Assembly: GCA_041309605.1 (NCBI GenBank)
Contig: JBFYZH010000008.1
Span: forward strand, 1-28,188
Source: JALOPX01 sp041309605
GTDB lineage: Bacteria > Krumholzibacteriota > Krumholzibacteriia > Krumholzibacteriales > Krumholzibacteriaceae
Direction of reading: 5' to 3'
Length of the DNA: 28,188 bases
Within the stretch, counting starts at the first letter, position 1. Each line of letters begins with the position of its first letter. A program made the translations under genes and the position numbers. Of the stretch, positions 15,838 to 24,589 are shown piece by piece. The notes under the pieces were generated by a model that was not told where the DNA came from, did no database searches, and worked only from the letters and a program-made list of their open reading frames with translations.

Positions 15838-18073
15838 ACCATTATATTCCGGAAGCGGTTTATATCCGAAACCTTTCCATATAGCGGCTTTCGGATTTTG
15901 CTCGATATCGGCACAGGCGATTTTCGTGCGTGAGCTTCTCGCCCTTTTTTCGGGAAGCGAATTCGTGATCGGGTTCCTGCTTTTTTCCTACCTTTTCTGG
16001 ACCGGCCTCGGCGCGATCCTCTCCGGCAGGTACCTGTTACCCGGAGGTGAAAGGGGAATCGGGGCGCTCAGAATATCAGGCGCGATGTCGGGCGCGCTTC
16101 TCCCCCTGACAGTCTTTGCCATAAGGGTGGGCAGAGGTATCCTCTCCTTCCCGCCGGGGGAATTGCCGTCGCCGGGAGATGCTCTTCTTCTGTCGTTTTT
16201 CTGCATCGCCCCTTTCGGACTTGTATATGGTTCGGTATACGATCTGGCCAGCAGGCTCATGAGCAGGAGGTACGGGGGACCGGCGGAGAGCGTGACCCGC
16301 GTATATGTGTTCGAAGCGGCGGGATCGCTCGCCGGAGCCCTGGTTTTTTCCTTCCTTCTTCTGAGGTTCTTCTCGCAGTTCGAATCAGCGGCGATGATCG
16401 CCGTCACCATGGTCGCCCTGTCGCTGCTTTCATTGTCCGGCAGAAAGGGGATGGTGATGGCGGCCGTTCTGCTTGCTTTCTTCGCTCTCTCCTTCGGGAA
16501 GGTGAAGGATTTCGACAGGTTGACCATCAGCAGGATCTTTCCCGGATATACGGTGGAAAAGACGGTGTCGTCCAAATACGGGGAACTTGCGGCGGTTCGA
16601 AGCGGCGAGGTCGTATCGTACTTCTCGGGAGGTTCGAGACTTTTTTCCGTTCCTGAACCGGAAAGGACTGAAGAAGCCGTCCAGATACCACTCTTCGCGC
16701 ACCGGCGCCCGGGAAAGATACTTCTTGCGGGAGGTGTTCCAGGAGGAGCGATAGGCGAGATTCTCAAACACAGTGAAGTCAGAGTCCTCGATTGCCTCGA
16801 ACTCGATGGGAAATTGATCGATCTTGTCGGTCTTTACTCGGCAGCCGGGACAATGCCGGGCGAAGACCGTCCGTCAGGAAAAGGGACGGCCGCGGTAAGG
16901 ATAATTCGAAAGGATGCGAGGGCGTTCATATCCTGGACCGACAGGAAATACGACCTCATCATTGTCAACACCCCGGCGCCTCTCAATCTTCAATGGAACA
17001 GGTTCTACACGCGGGAATTCTTCGAAACGGTCGCCGGACGCCTTGAATCCGGAGGCATCCTGGCGCTTTCGCACCCAGGCGGTGAAAATTATCTTTCATC
17101 CGATCAGATACGCGTCCTCAGGACCGTTTACGGAGCCCTTTCGTCGGTGTTCGGCGAGGTCTCGGTACTGCCCGGAGGCACCGTGCATTTCCTCGCGGGG
17201 GACGAAAGGGTGGAAGCCCGGGAGGTCGTCCGGAGGGCTGCAGTAAGCGGTATCGATCTGAAGTACACAGGGGAAGAATATCTCGACGAGCGGTTTTCTT
17301 TGGAGAGGGTGATCTCCCTGGAATCTTCGATAATGGGCGGCAGGCCGGCAAGAATGAACAGCGACATGTCGCCCGTGCTTCCGCTGTACGAACAGGTGCT
17401 CGATGCCGGGATGAAAGGATCCCCTGCCTACCCGGTAATGGCCCGCGCGGCGGTTCTTCCGCCTCTTTTCGCCCCGGCCGTCATCGCGGCGGCTTTTATT
17501 CTGCTGATGCTGCTTTCCGGCGGGAGAAGGACGGGGAGGGCGGCCGTCTTCATAATGGGATTCGGCAGTTTTCTTTTCCAGATGATATTGATGATATCCC
17601 TTCAGGCGGTATCCGGCCATATCTATCACGAGATCGTCATGATATCGGCGCTTTTCATGGCGGGAGCCTCGGCCGGCGCAGCGGTGCGGTGGGCGGACCG
17701 GTGGAACGCGGGCTTATCGCTGAGGAACCTGCACGCGGCCAGTATGGGGATGATACTTCTGGTGGTGCCTTTTCTCGCCGGCGGCAATGTTTCGCCGCTG
17801 ACGGGCAGGTGGATGCTGCCGTTCTTCTATCTCTGCAGCCTGGCGAACGGGTTGTTGACCGGTGCTTATTACAGGTCCGTCGTGAGGAATTTCTTCAGCG
17901 TGTCGGGATCGAGGGTTCCAGCCGTATACTACGCGTTCGACCTTTTCGGCGCCTGTGCCGGCGCAGTGTCCGGGGGATTCCTGCTTTTACCGATCACCGG
18001 CGCGCTGATGGTCGGAGCGACGCTCGCTTTCATTCATGCGGCGGCCGCCGTCATTCTGCCGCGGAGGGCGTGA
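15794..18073 (+). CDS. Membrane protein with spermidine-synthase-like domain
   Basis: The predicted protein is 759 residues with three parts. Residues about 28-230 and 550-755 are strongly hydrophobic with several membrane helices each. Between them lies a soluble SAM-methyltransferase/spermidine-synthase-like fold: AGGVPGGAIGEIL near 307, CLELD, DARAFISW near 373, then DLIIVNTPAPLNLQWNRFYTREFF and GGILALSHPGGENYLSSDQ. This is the 'fused MFS/spermidine synthase' type. The GGGDGG and DxxDP motifs of true aminopropyltransferases are altered, so polyamine synthesis is doubtful. ATG 15794 is chosen as the only nearby start, though its ribosome binding site (GGAG) is close; a frame from 15719 would add low-complexity residues. 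It overlaps the previous gene by 44 bases. Confidence 0.8.
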   Translation: MIFARSSRKIISAAEPLYSGSGLYPKPFHIAAFGFCSISAQAIFVRELLALFSGSEFVIGFLLFSYLFWTGLGAILSGRYLLPGGERGIGALRISGAMSGALLPLTVFAIRVGRGILSFPPGELPSPGDALLLSFFCIAPFGLVYGSVYDLASRLMSRRYGGPAESVTRVYVFEAAGSLAGALVFSFLLLRFFSQFESAAMIAVTMVALSLLSLSGRKGMVMAAVLLAFFALSFGKVKDFDRLTISRIFPGYTVEKTVSSKYGELAAVRSGEVVSYFSGGSRLFSVPEPERTEEAVQIPLFAHRRPGKILLAGGVPGGAIGEILKHSEVRVLDCLELDGKLIDLVGLYSAAGTMPGEDRPSGKGTAAVRIIRKDARAFISWTDRKYDLIIVNTPAPLNLQWNRFYTREFFETVAGRLESGGILALSHPGGENYLSSDQIRVLRTVYGALSSVFGEVSVLPGGTVHFLAGDERVEAREVVRRAAVSGIDLKYTGEEYLDERFSLERVISLESSIMGGRPARMNSDMSPVLPLYEQVLDAGMKGSPAYPVMARAAVLPPLFAPAVIAAAFILLMLLSGGRRTGRAAVFIMGFGSFLFQMILMISLQAVSGHIYHEIVMISALFMAGASAGAAVRWADRWNAGLSLRNLHAASMGMILLVVPFLAGGNVSPLTGRWMLPFFYLCSLANGLLTGAYYRSVVRNFFSVSGSRVPAVYYAFDLFGACAGAVSGGFLLLPITGALMVGATLAFIHAAAAVILPRRA

Positions 18074-18088
18074 CACCGCCCGGCGGTC

Positions 18089-19663
18089 TCAGCGGATACC
18101 CATTCCGGTCTCGGAGAAGACGTCGGCCGAAAAGATCTCTATCTTCGTGCCTTTCCGCTTCCACGCGCCCGGCTCGAGGCCGGCCTTGACACAGGTCTGC
18201 GAAAGAAAGGTTTCCCTGTCCCATTTCCATTCGGTGGCCACCTGGGGAAGGAGGAGTCCCCGGTGACCTTCCCTCGTTATTATTATGCCGTGTTTTCCGA
18301 CGATCACTTCGGATGGATCGCTGATCTCCCGAACCGGGCTGAGAACGGATATCTCAAGGGTCACCTCGTCCAGTTCCTTTTCGTCGAGACCGGGGAATCT
18401 CGGATCCCTGAAAGCGGCCGATTCCGCCATCTCGGCCACTGTTTCAACGAGCGGCAGGACAGCCTCTATGTAACCGATGCAGCCGCGCAGCTGGCCGTTT
18501 TTTTTCAGAGTTACGAATCCTCCGCGTTTTTCCCTGAGTATCGGCGAAGGAGGGACATTCATATCGCATTCCACGCCCCTGAATGAAGTTTCGAGCACCT
18601 TTCTGGCGTAACGAAGAAGAAATTTTCTTTCGTCGTCGGTAAGTTCTTCGTCGTCGCCTCCCGGTTGCGCGGGATTTACTCCGATCATATTCCCGGTCTT
18701 TCGGTCTCCTCCCGCGGTACGGCCAACGGCGGCTGGTTTGATCGCCACGGCGGAGACGTATCCCACCACGCTCTCGCGATCTCCGGTAACGTCCGCCGAG
18801 TCGGCGTATTTAAGTACGTGGCAGCTTTCAGCACCGAGAAGCCTGGCCGCCATCAGGGCGGCAGCCGCAGGCCCGCCGCCGCAAGCTTCCGTATCCTTGT
18901 TCGACAGTGAGTTCATCATTCCCTCGGGATCGAAATTTTCGAGATCCTTCATGAAGACCGCATCGAGTCTTCCGGCAGCGTCCTTGTCATGAAAATGAGA
19001 AAGGTCGGTGCTGGCCACGATGAGGGCGTTTTTTCCCTTGAGGGCTTTTCCAAGCGCCGCTCCAAGGGCTTCCACGATGGGGCGGGACTGGTCTCCCATG
19101 ACGATCGGAACAAGGCGGAAATTCCCCAGAGCGACCTGAAGGAAGGGAAGCTGCACCTCCAGAGAATGTTCGCTTCGTGAGCCGGGACCGGAGAGGTGTC
19201 CCCTGTCGCTGATCCTTATGAGCTCTCCCTTTGCGGCGATGCCTTCCGCCAGTTCACGATCGATCTTGATCTGTCCAAGGGGAGTGGAATAAGCGTCGCC
19301 GGCGAAGATGGACGCGAAGGGGAAGAAATCGACATGACAGGGAGAAATAACCACGACTGTGGCGAACTGGCCGGGTTTCAGAAGACCGAAGGCCGCGGCC
19401 GCAACGCCGCCTGAATATATATAACCGGCGTGTGGCGATACGATAGCCACGATCTCGCCATCACGCTTTTCGGCGTGAAATTTCTCGAACATAGCCTCGA
19501 TATCGGAACGAAGCCTCGCTGGATCTCCAGGGTAGAATTGACCGGCTACCGCCGGTCGGCGCACCTGATTTTCCATTTCAACACCTTTCCCACGGGCTGA
19601 CCCGGTAAACGTGAAAAGATGCATGACAATCGAAAGGGTCACGACAGCAAGGGATTTCTTCAA
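18089..19663 (-). CDS. AmmeMemoRadiSam proteins B and A fused (Memo-AMMECR1)
   Basis: A fusion of 524 residues if it starts at TTG 19663. Residues about 31-310 are Memo-like, resembling extradiol-dioxygenase folds: SPHAGYIYSG (H78), SPCH (H110) and ACGGGP (C261) match the metal-binding His, His and Cys of human MEMO1. A Gly/Asp-rich linker (about 311-340) leads to the AMMECR1 domain (about 342-524) with LRGCIGYIEA, AAFRDPRFPGL and LEISVLSPV. TTG 19663 overlaps the radical SAM stop (TTGA), has GGAGG 7 bases upstream, and gives a Sec-type signal peptide (KKSLAVVTLSIVMHLFTFTG, cleavage near GSA-RG). ATG 19681, or ATG 19576 with AAAGG upstream and no signal peptide, are alternatives. The biochemical role of this system is not established. 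Confidence 0.88.
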   Translation of the reverse strand: MKKSLAVVTLSIVMHLFTFTGSARGKGVEMENQVRRPAVAGQFYPGDPARLRSDIEAMFEKFHAEKRDGEIVAIVSPHAGYIYSGGVAAAAFGLLKPGQFATVVVISPCHVDFFPFASIFAGDAYSTPLGQIKIDRELAEGIAAKGELIRISDRGHLSGPGSRSEHSLEVQLPFLQVALGNFRLVPIVMGDQSRPIVEALGAALGKALKGKNALIVASTDLSHFHDKDAAGRLDAVFMKDLENFDPEGMMNSLSNKDTEACGGGPAAAALMAARLLGAESCHVLKYADSADVTGDRESVVGYVSAVAIKPAAVGRTAGGDRKTGNMIGVNPAQPGGDDEELTDDERKFLLRYARKVLETSFRGVECDMNVPPSPILREKRGGFVTLKKNGQLRGCIGYIEAVLPLVETVAEMAESAAFRDPRFPGLDEKELDEVTLEISVLSPVREISDPSEVIVGKHGIIITREGHRGLLLPQVATEWKWDRETFLSQTCVKAGLEPGAWKRKGTKIEIFSADVFSETGMGIR

Positions 19664-20850
19664 CCTTTGTCCTCCGGCCATATTCCCGGTATCCCGGTAC
19701 CGCAGTGATCGCATCTGCCTCCCGACATTTCCGTTCCGGTCACCATGTAACCTTTTCTCGATATTACCACCTTGCCGCATCCGTGGCAATACGTACTCTC
19801 CGCTTCGGCGAGGGCGGCATTCCCTATGTAAACGTACCTGACGCCTTCCTCAAGACATATCTTCCTGGCAAGTTTCAGGGATGAGACTGGGGTCGGGGGG
19901 AGATTGGACATCCTGTATTGGGGGAAGAACCTGGAAAAATGAACCGGCACGTCAAGACCAAGTTCGGTGACCACCCAGCGCGACATCGCGCGGATCTCTT
20001 CGGGGCCGTCGTTCAGGGTCGGCACGATCAGATAGACGATCTCCAGCCAGACGCCGGCCCTTCTGGCCGCTACAAGGGAATCGAGCACCGGCCTGAGCGT
20101 GCCTCCGCAGACGCTTCTGTAATATCCGTCTTCGAAGGCCTTCAGGTCTATCTTTATCGCGTCGACCTTTCCGCAGAGCCTGGTCATCGCTTCGCTCGAA
20201 TAATAACCGTTGGTCACGACAAGGCTCTTGAGATTATTTTCACGGGCCAGATCAGCTATATCGCACATATATTCGAAAAACACGACAGGTTCGCCGTATG
20301 TGAACGCAATGGAAGGGGCCGCGGACCCGGCAGCTTTGTTTACTATCGCGGCCGGATCGGTATATTCAGCGACGATATCCTCCGGCTTTGCCCGGGATAT
20401 CTGCCAGTTCTGGCAGAACCTGCAAGTCATGTTGCATCCGACGGTCGAAAGGGATAGGGCCGATGTGCCTGGAAGCACGTGGAAGAACGGCTTTTTTTCC
20501 ACAGGATCGAGATGAATGGAGCACGGGCGGCCATAGACGAGGGAAAAAAGGGTCCCGCCCACGTTTTTCCTTACACCGCACTTCCCCCGCCCGTCCGGGT
20601 GAATGACGCACTCGTGTGGACAGAGAAGGCACTGGACGAATCCATTCTCTATCCTTTTGTAGAAAGAAGCCTCGCGTGGTGAATCGCCCGACCGGGATCG
20701 GGCCGGCAGGATGCCGGTGATCCCCGCTGCCATCAAAGCGGCCGAACCGGCCATGAAACCGCGCCTGCTCATTCGGGGGCCCACCTGCCGCGCCGGTACA
20801 TTTTCAGCCGGCCGGGTGCGGTTCCGCGTTTTTTTGAAAGGCGCCGGCAT
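19660..20850 (-). CDS. amrS: AmmeMemoRadiSam system radical SAM enzyme with Tat signal
   Basis: Pyruvate-formate-lyase-activase-like radical SAM protein of 396 residues. An N-terminal CxxC..C..C set (CLLCPHECVIHPDGRGKCG) precedes the radical SAM cluster CNMTCRFC (C139, C143, C146). A C-terminal zinc-ribbon-like part (YCHGCGK and CDHCGTGIPGIW) is typical of the family. Unusually, residues 28-50 read SRRGFMAGSAALMAAGITGIL, a twin-arginine export signal with a 27-residue extension before it. ATG 20850 is chosen because GGAGGGAGGG precedes it; GTG 20892 overlaps the DUF4340 stop, and ATG 20772 would start right at the Tat motif. Its product is presumed to work with the Memo-AMMECR1 protein encoded next. 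Confidence 0.9.
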   Translation of the reverse strand: MPAPFKKTRNRTRPAENVPARQVGPRMSRRGFMAGSAALMAAGITGILPARSRSGDSPREASFYKRIENGFVQCLLCPHECVIHPDGRGKCGVRKNVGGTLFSLVYGRPCSIHLDPVEKKPFFHVLPGTSALSLSTVGCNMTCRFCQNWQISRAKPEDIVAEYTDPAAIVNKAAGSAAPSIAFTYGEPVVFFEYMCDIADLARENNLKSLVVTNGYYSSEAMTRLCGKVDAIKIDLKAFEDGYYRSVCGGTLRPVLDSLVAARRAGVWLEIVYLIVPTLNDGPEEIRAMSRWVVTELGLDVPVHFSRFFPQYRMSNLPPTPVSSLKLARKICLEEGVRYVYIGNAALAEAESTYCHGCGKVVISRKGYMVTGTEMSGGRCDHCGTGIPGIWPEDKG

Positions 20851-20888
20851 TGCCCTCCCTCCCTGTGGACAAGGGTCTTCCGACAGAG

Positions 20889-22241
20889 TCACTCGCCGGA
20901 TCTTGCCAGGATTCTCGAAACGATCCTTTTCAGTTCCGCGACCGAATCCTTTTTAACGATCCCGGAAGAGCTCAAAAGCGATGACATTCCATACTCCGTT
21001 CCATCATCGAGCCTGGTCACGGTGATGTCGTCGACGACCGTGCCTGAGCTGTCGGACAGTACGATGCGTACGCTCCCGGTCAACGATCCGTTTCCCGCCT
21101 TTTCCTGAAAGGGTCCCGGGTTCTTTTCGCCGCAGATTCCGTGGAATGACAATCCTCTCAATATCATGAGAAAGTAGTCGACCTCGCTTTTATCGATCCG
21201 TGCGCCGGGATCGTCAAGGATGCGCCAGCCGCTGGCGTCAGACACCAGGATCAGGTTTGACCCGGGTGTGTTCCATGCTATCCGCGTTATCTCCCCGGGC
21301 ACAAAGGAAGCGAGGTTGAATATCATCAGTTCTTCCGGGAGCCAGTCGAATATCTGCAGGTATTTTCTTTCAATACGGACCACCTTGTCCAGCCCAGAAC
21401 GCACCGCGTATACGAGACCTTCCTCCTCACGGCCGAAACTTATGGTGATCGTGTCTTTTCCCGACAGAAGGGTGATCTTCTTTGAGGGCGAACCGATCCC
21501 GAAAAATCTCGCGTCCCCGGCGTCTTCTGAGGGAAAATCCCTGATGATCGCTTCCGTAAGACTCGTAATGTAGGGTTCGATGAGACTCTTGTCCGCGCCC
21601 ATCCTGGTGCCGCTTACAAGCCATGTGCCCAAGTGCTTTTCGAAAGAGGCCGAAGACGCGCCCGTCCCGATCGCAAGTCCCGTGATCGAATCAGGACTGA
21701 CATGAAGGAACCGTTTGTCTCTCAGATGATAGAGATTTTTCCTGACCAGGTTTCTCGTGAATTCCCTTGTAACCACTATCATCGGAGAACTGCCCAGCCT
21801 GACGTAGCACTGGTCCGTGAGGGGGGTCTTGTCGCCGATCCCAAGAGTGTCGGTTCTGCCGCGCGATCCGTTGAAGAGGATAATCGTTGCGTAGGGGCTT
21901 TCAAGACCGTAATCCGCGAATTTTCCCATGGCCTCGAATTCGCTCTTCTTGTTTCCCGGGATCATTTGCTCCAGCAGGTAGTCGATGGCCGATGGATCTG
22001 CGTCGGCGATGGCGGGGCTCGTTATCAGCCATCCGCCGTTTTTCCGTTTCCATCCGATGACCTCACCGGCCGGATTGCGGAATGTGACGCTATCCACCTC
22101 GCCGGCTCCGTAGGGCAGAAGGTGTTTCGAATGCGCTTTTTCCTCATCTTTCTTCTTCTGCCTGTCGACCTCTGCGATGAAATACCACGACGCGGCCAGC
22201 GCGAGAAGGACGAACATGATCAGCGTGTTCTTCCATTTCAT
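20889..22241 (-). CDS. DUF4340 membrane-anchored protein
   Basis: A 450-residue protein with one N-terminal membrane helix (KWKNTLIMFVLLALAASWYFI) and a large extracytoplasmic part. The GWKRKNGGWLITSPAIADADPSAI stretch and the later LGIGDKTPL and YVRL segments are typical of DUF4340, and similar beta-rich repeats recur (W..GTWLVSG, GWRILDD), suggesting two or three copies of the domain. DUF4340 genes commonly follow a GldG-like gene in ABC operons, as here, with 13 bases between them. It is probably the accessory subunit of the transporter; substrate unknown. ATG 22241 is chosen because upstream codons do not look like a protein start. Confidence 0.85.
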   Translation of the reverse strand: MKWKNTLIMFVLLALAASWYFIAEVDRQKKKDEEKAHSKHLLPYGAGEVDSVTFRNPAGEVIGWKRKNGGWLITSPAIADADPSAIDYLLEQMIPGNKKSEFEAMGKFADYGLESPYATIILFNGSRGRTDTLGIGDKTPLTDQCYVRLGSSPMIVVTREFTRNLVRKNLYHLRDKRFLHVSPDSITGLAIGTGASSASFEKHLGTWLVSGTRMGADKSLIEPYITSLTEAIIRDFPSEDAGDARFFGIGSPSKKITLLSGKDTITISFGREEEGLVYAVRSGLDKVVRIERKYLQIFDWLPEELMIFNLASFVPGEITRIAWNTPGSNLILVSDASGWRILDDPGARIDKSEVDYFLMILRGLSFHGICGEKNPGPFQEKAGNGSLTGSVRIVLSDSSGTVVDDITVTRLDDGTEYGMSSLLSSSGIVKKDSVAELKRIVSRILARSGE

Positions 22242-22254
22242 GGACTGCACCGTA

Positions 22255-23817
22255 TCATCCCGAGCGGCGACGCCTGAGATCGACCAGTATTCCGGCGACT
22301 GCGAACATGGCCGGCAATCCCACCACCGAAAGCCAGAATACAACTCTTCCCTGACGTGTCGAAAGCAGGACGGGCTGGTTTATATTGTCTACCGGACGTA
22401 TGGATATCAGGTCTTCTTCCTCAGCGAGCCAGTTCACCGCGTTGAGGATAAGATCCCTGTTTCCCGACAGTTTCAGGTCGGAATTTGACGCGAAATCGCT
22501 GTCGCCGAATACGACGAGGCGGGATCGTTTTTCGGCGCCCGCCAGGCTCGAGTCCGATCGAACGTCCACAATAGTCATCTCGCCGGCCGCGACAAGAGTC
22601 AGAGGTCCGGCGGAATCCTTATCCCCCTCGTACTGAGTCTTGCCGATGGCAAGGAGGGTGTCTATGTCGGTCTCCGCGTAGGCCTCCTTGTCCGTTTTTC
22701 CGAGTATAGTCACGGTGACGGCGTCGGGAAGTTTCGGCAGAACACCGAGCGATCTTGCCTGCGGGAAGAAGGAGAAAAGCCTGAATCCTTCCGTGATCGG
22801 ATGCCGGCCGTACTGGTTGACGACGGGAGTGAGGTAGTTTCCGGCAAGCATTTTTCCGTATTTGTCGATGATTATGTCGTCGTTGATCCTGATACCGAAG
22901 GCCGAAGCCACCGCGGACACGAGAGGGAGATCGGCCACGGGGTCTATCAGCAGAAGGGCTTTTCCACCTTCGGTAAGGTAATCGAATATAAGGTTCTGTT
23001 CGGGTTTAAGGATGTCTTTCGACGGTCCGGCGACGACAAGTACGCAGCAGTCGGGTGGAACACGGTCGCTTCCGAGCGCCATATATTCCTTTACTTCCAG
23101 GTTCTCCAGACGTATCGCGTCCCTCAGGGAGCTGTAACCGGAAGGAGCGGTATCGTCGATCGACCTTTCGCCGTGCCCTGTGGTGAAATAGACGGTTTTG
23201 ACACCGTGTGAAAGTATACGATTAATCGAGTTTGTGAACCTTTCCTCGGTAAATCCCTCAATCTCTTCGATCCTGCCCGCCACTTCCGCGTAAACCGCGC
23301 CGTAGTTTTTAACGTCGTACCTTCTCGCCGTTATCGGGTCCCTGTCCGGGTCGATGAATCTGAAGGATATCCTGGGGCTGATGTCGCGGTATTCGGAGAG
23401 CAGGTCGTAAACTTCCGTCTTTTCGGCGGCCGTATCCTTGAAGAAGCAGGTAAAGACGACATCGGCCGACATGTTCCCGAGCACTTTCACCGTTTGCGGC
23501 GAAATCGAGAACCTCCTGTTCGCCGTAGTGTCCATCCGGATGCTGTGTCTGGTCGATATCGTCTGCAGGAAGAAAATAAAGGCGGCCGCGACGATCACGG
23601 TGACGCCCGTGTTTATCCCGTATCTCGCGGCGCGCCGGTAACCTTCGGATTCGGATCTCCTGTAGCCGAGAACAAGAGCCGCCGCAGACATCAGCAGCCC
23701 CAGGAGAAGCGGCAGGAAAGCGATCCAGCCGCTATTGTAAAGCACACCGTATATGACTGCGCCCGAGAGGATCAGGATAAGTCCTGCGGGTCCGAGGATA
23801 TGGTCAAATCTCCGCAT
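22255..23817 (-). CDS. GldG-like ABC transport accessory protein
   Basis: A 520-residue protein with three N-terminal hydrophobic segments (two in the first 50 residues, one near 70-90), a long extracytoplasmic domain and a final membrane helix (VFWLSVVGLPAMFAVAGILV). The extracytoplasmic part matches the GldG/IFT52-like auxiliary component: RFSISPQTVKVL, FIDPDRDP, VYFTTGHGERSI, LLIDPVADLP and VVFGDSDFASN. The family is named from gliding motility in Flavobacterium but is widespread in non-gliding bacteria, so motility is not implied. Only one base separates it from the permease stop. Confidence 0.88.
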   Translation of the reverse strand: MRRFDHILGPAGLILILSGAVIYGVLYNSGWIAFLPLLLGLLMSAAALVLGYRRSESEGYRRAARYGINTGVTVIVAAAFIFFLQTISTRHSIRMDTTANRRFSISPQTVKVLGNMSADVVFTCFFKDTAAEKTEVYDLLSEYRDISPRISFRFIDPDRDPITARRYDVKNYGAVYAEVAGRIEEIEGFTEERFTNSINRILSHGVKTVYFTTGHGERSIDDTAPSGYSSLRDAIRLENLEVKEYMALGSDRVPPDCCVLVVAGPSKDILKPEQNLIFDYLTEGGKALLLIDPVADLPLVSAVASAFGIRINDDIIIDKYGKMLAGNYLTPVVNQYGRHPITEGFRLFSFFPQARSLGVLPKLPDAVTVTILGKTDKEAYAETDIDTLLAIGKTQYEGDKDSAGPLTLVAAGEMTIVDVRSDSSLAGAEKRSRLVVFGDSDFASNSDLKLSGNRDLILNAVNWLAEEEDLISIRPVDNINQPVLLSTRQGRVVFWLSVVGLPAMFAVAGILVDLRRRRSG

Positions 23818-23818
23818 G

Positions 23819-24589
23819 TCAGCTCCTCCACCGCGCGGATTCGAGCGACCTCAGCGTAAGGAAGATGAAGAATCCCGTGAGAAAAATGTAGTACGTGATG
23901 TCCTTGGTGTCGATCACGCCTTTCGAAAAAGACTCAAAATGGACCAGGATGGAAAATTCTGAAAGTATGGAAGACAGTACCGGACCCGCTAAAGGGGCCG
24001 TCCATCCGATTATCAGGAACAGCAGGGATACGCCGAAAGTGGAGACGCCTGCCACGAGCTGGCTTGAGGTCAGCGATGAAAAAAAGGTCCCGATCGCGAT
24101 GAATGAGGCACCCATAAGAAAGAGCCCGAAATACCCCGAGATTATCGGCGGAATCTCCGGATCTGCGAATACCAGCAGCAGGACCGGATAGAGCAGCGTC
24201 GCCGACAGCATCACGGCAAAGATGGTGAGCGCGGAAAGGTACTTCCCCGCTACGGCCTCCAGATCGCTCACCGGGTAGGTGAGAAGCAGTTCGAAGGTGC
24301 CCTGCTTCTTCTCCTCGGCAAGAAGCCTCATTGTCAGCAGGGGCAGAAGGATGAGGAGTATCACGCTGATATTTCCCATGACCGGCCTCATCACGCCGTC
24401 CACGAGGTTAAGGTTGCCGCTGAAATCGTTGTTCTTTATCGCCTGAAGGGAAAGAACGTTGTAGAATCTGAATATGCTGAAAAAGAAATAACCGGACAGG
24501 ACAAGAAATATCGATATCACGACGTAAGCGGTTATGGATCTGAAATAATACTTCAGCTCCCTCGAATATATCGCCGTGAATTTCCGCAT
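23819..24589 (-). CDS. ABC-2 type permease, GldF-like
   Basis: Integral membrane subunit of 256 residues with about six membrane helices (for example AYVVISIFLVLSGYFFFSIF and ISVILLILLPLLTMRLLAEE). LLPLLTMRLLAEEKKQGTFELLLTYPV is the ABC2_membrane signature seen in GldF-like permeases. Its ATG overlaps the ATPase stop (ATGA type, start at 24589), which supports tight co-translation. It pairs with the ATPase before it and the GldG and DUF4340 proteins after it. Confidence 0.92.
   Translation of the reverse strand: MRKFTAIYSRELKYYFRSITAYVVISIFLVLSGYFFFSIFRFYNVLSLQAIKNNDFSGNLNLVDGVMRPVMGNISVILLILLPLLTMRLLAEEKKQGTFELLLTYPVSDLEAVAGKYLSALTIFAVMLSATLLYPVLLLVFADPEIPPIISGYFGLFLMGASFIAIGTFFSSLTSSQLVAGVSTFGVSLLFLIIGWTAPLAGPVLSSILSEFSILVHFESFSKGVIDTKDITYYIFLTGFFIFLTLRSLESARWRS

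Noticed and set aside
18066..18081. GGGCG-TGACAC-CGCCC hairpin between the convergent genes at 18073 and 18089
   Set aside because: The stem is short and no T run follows on either strand, so it is not a credible terminator.
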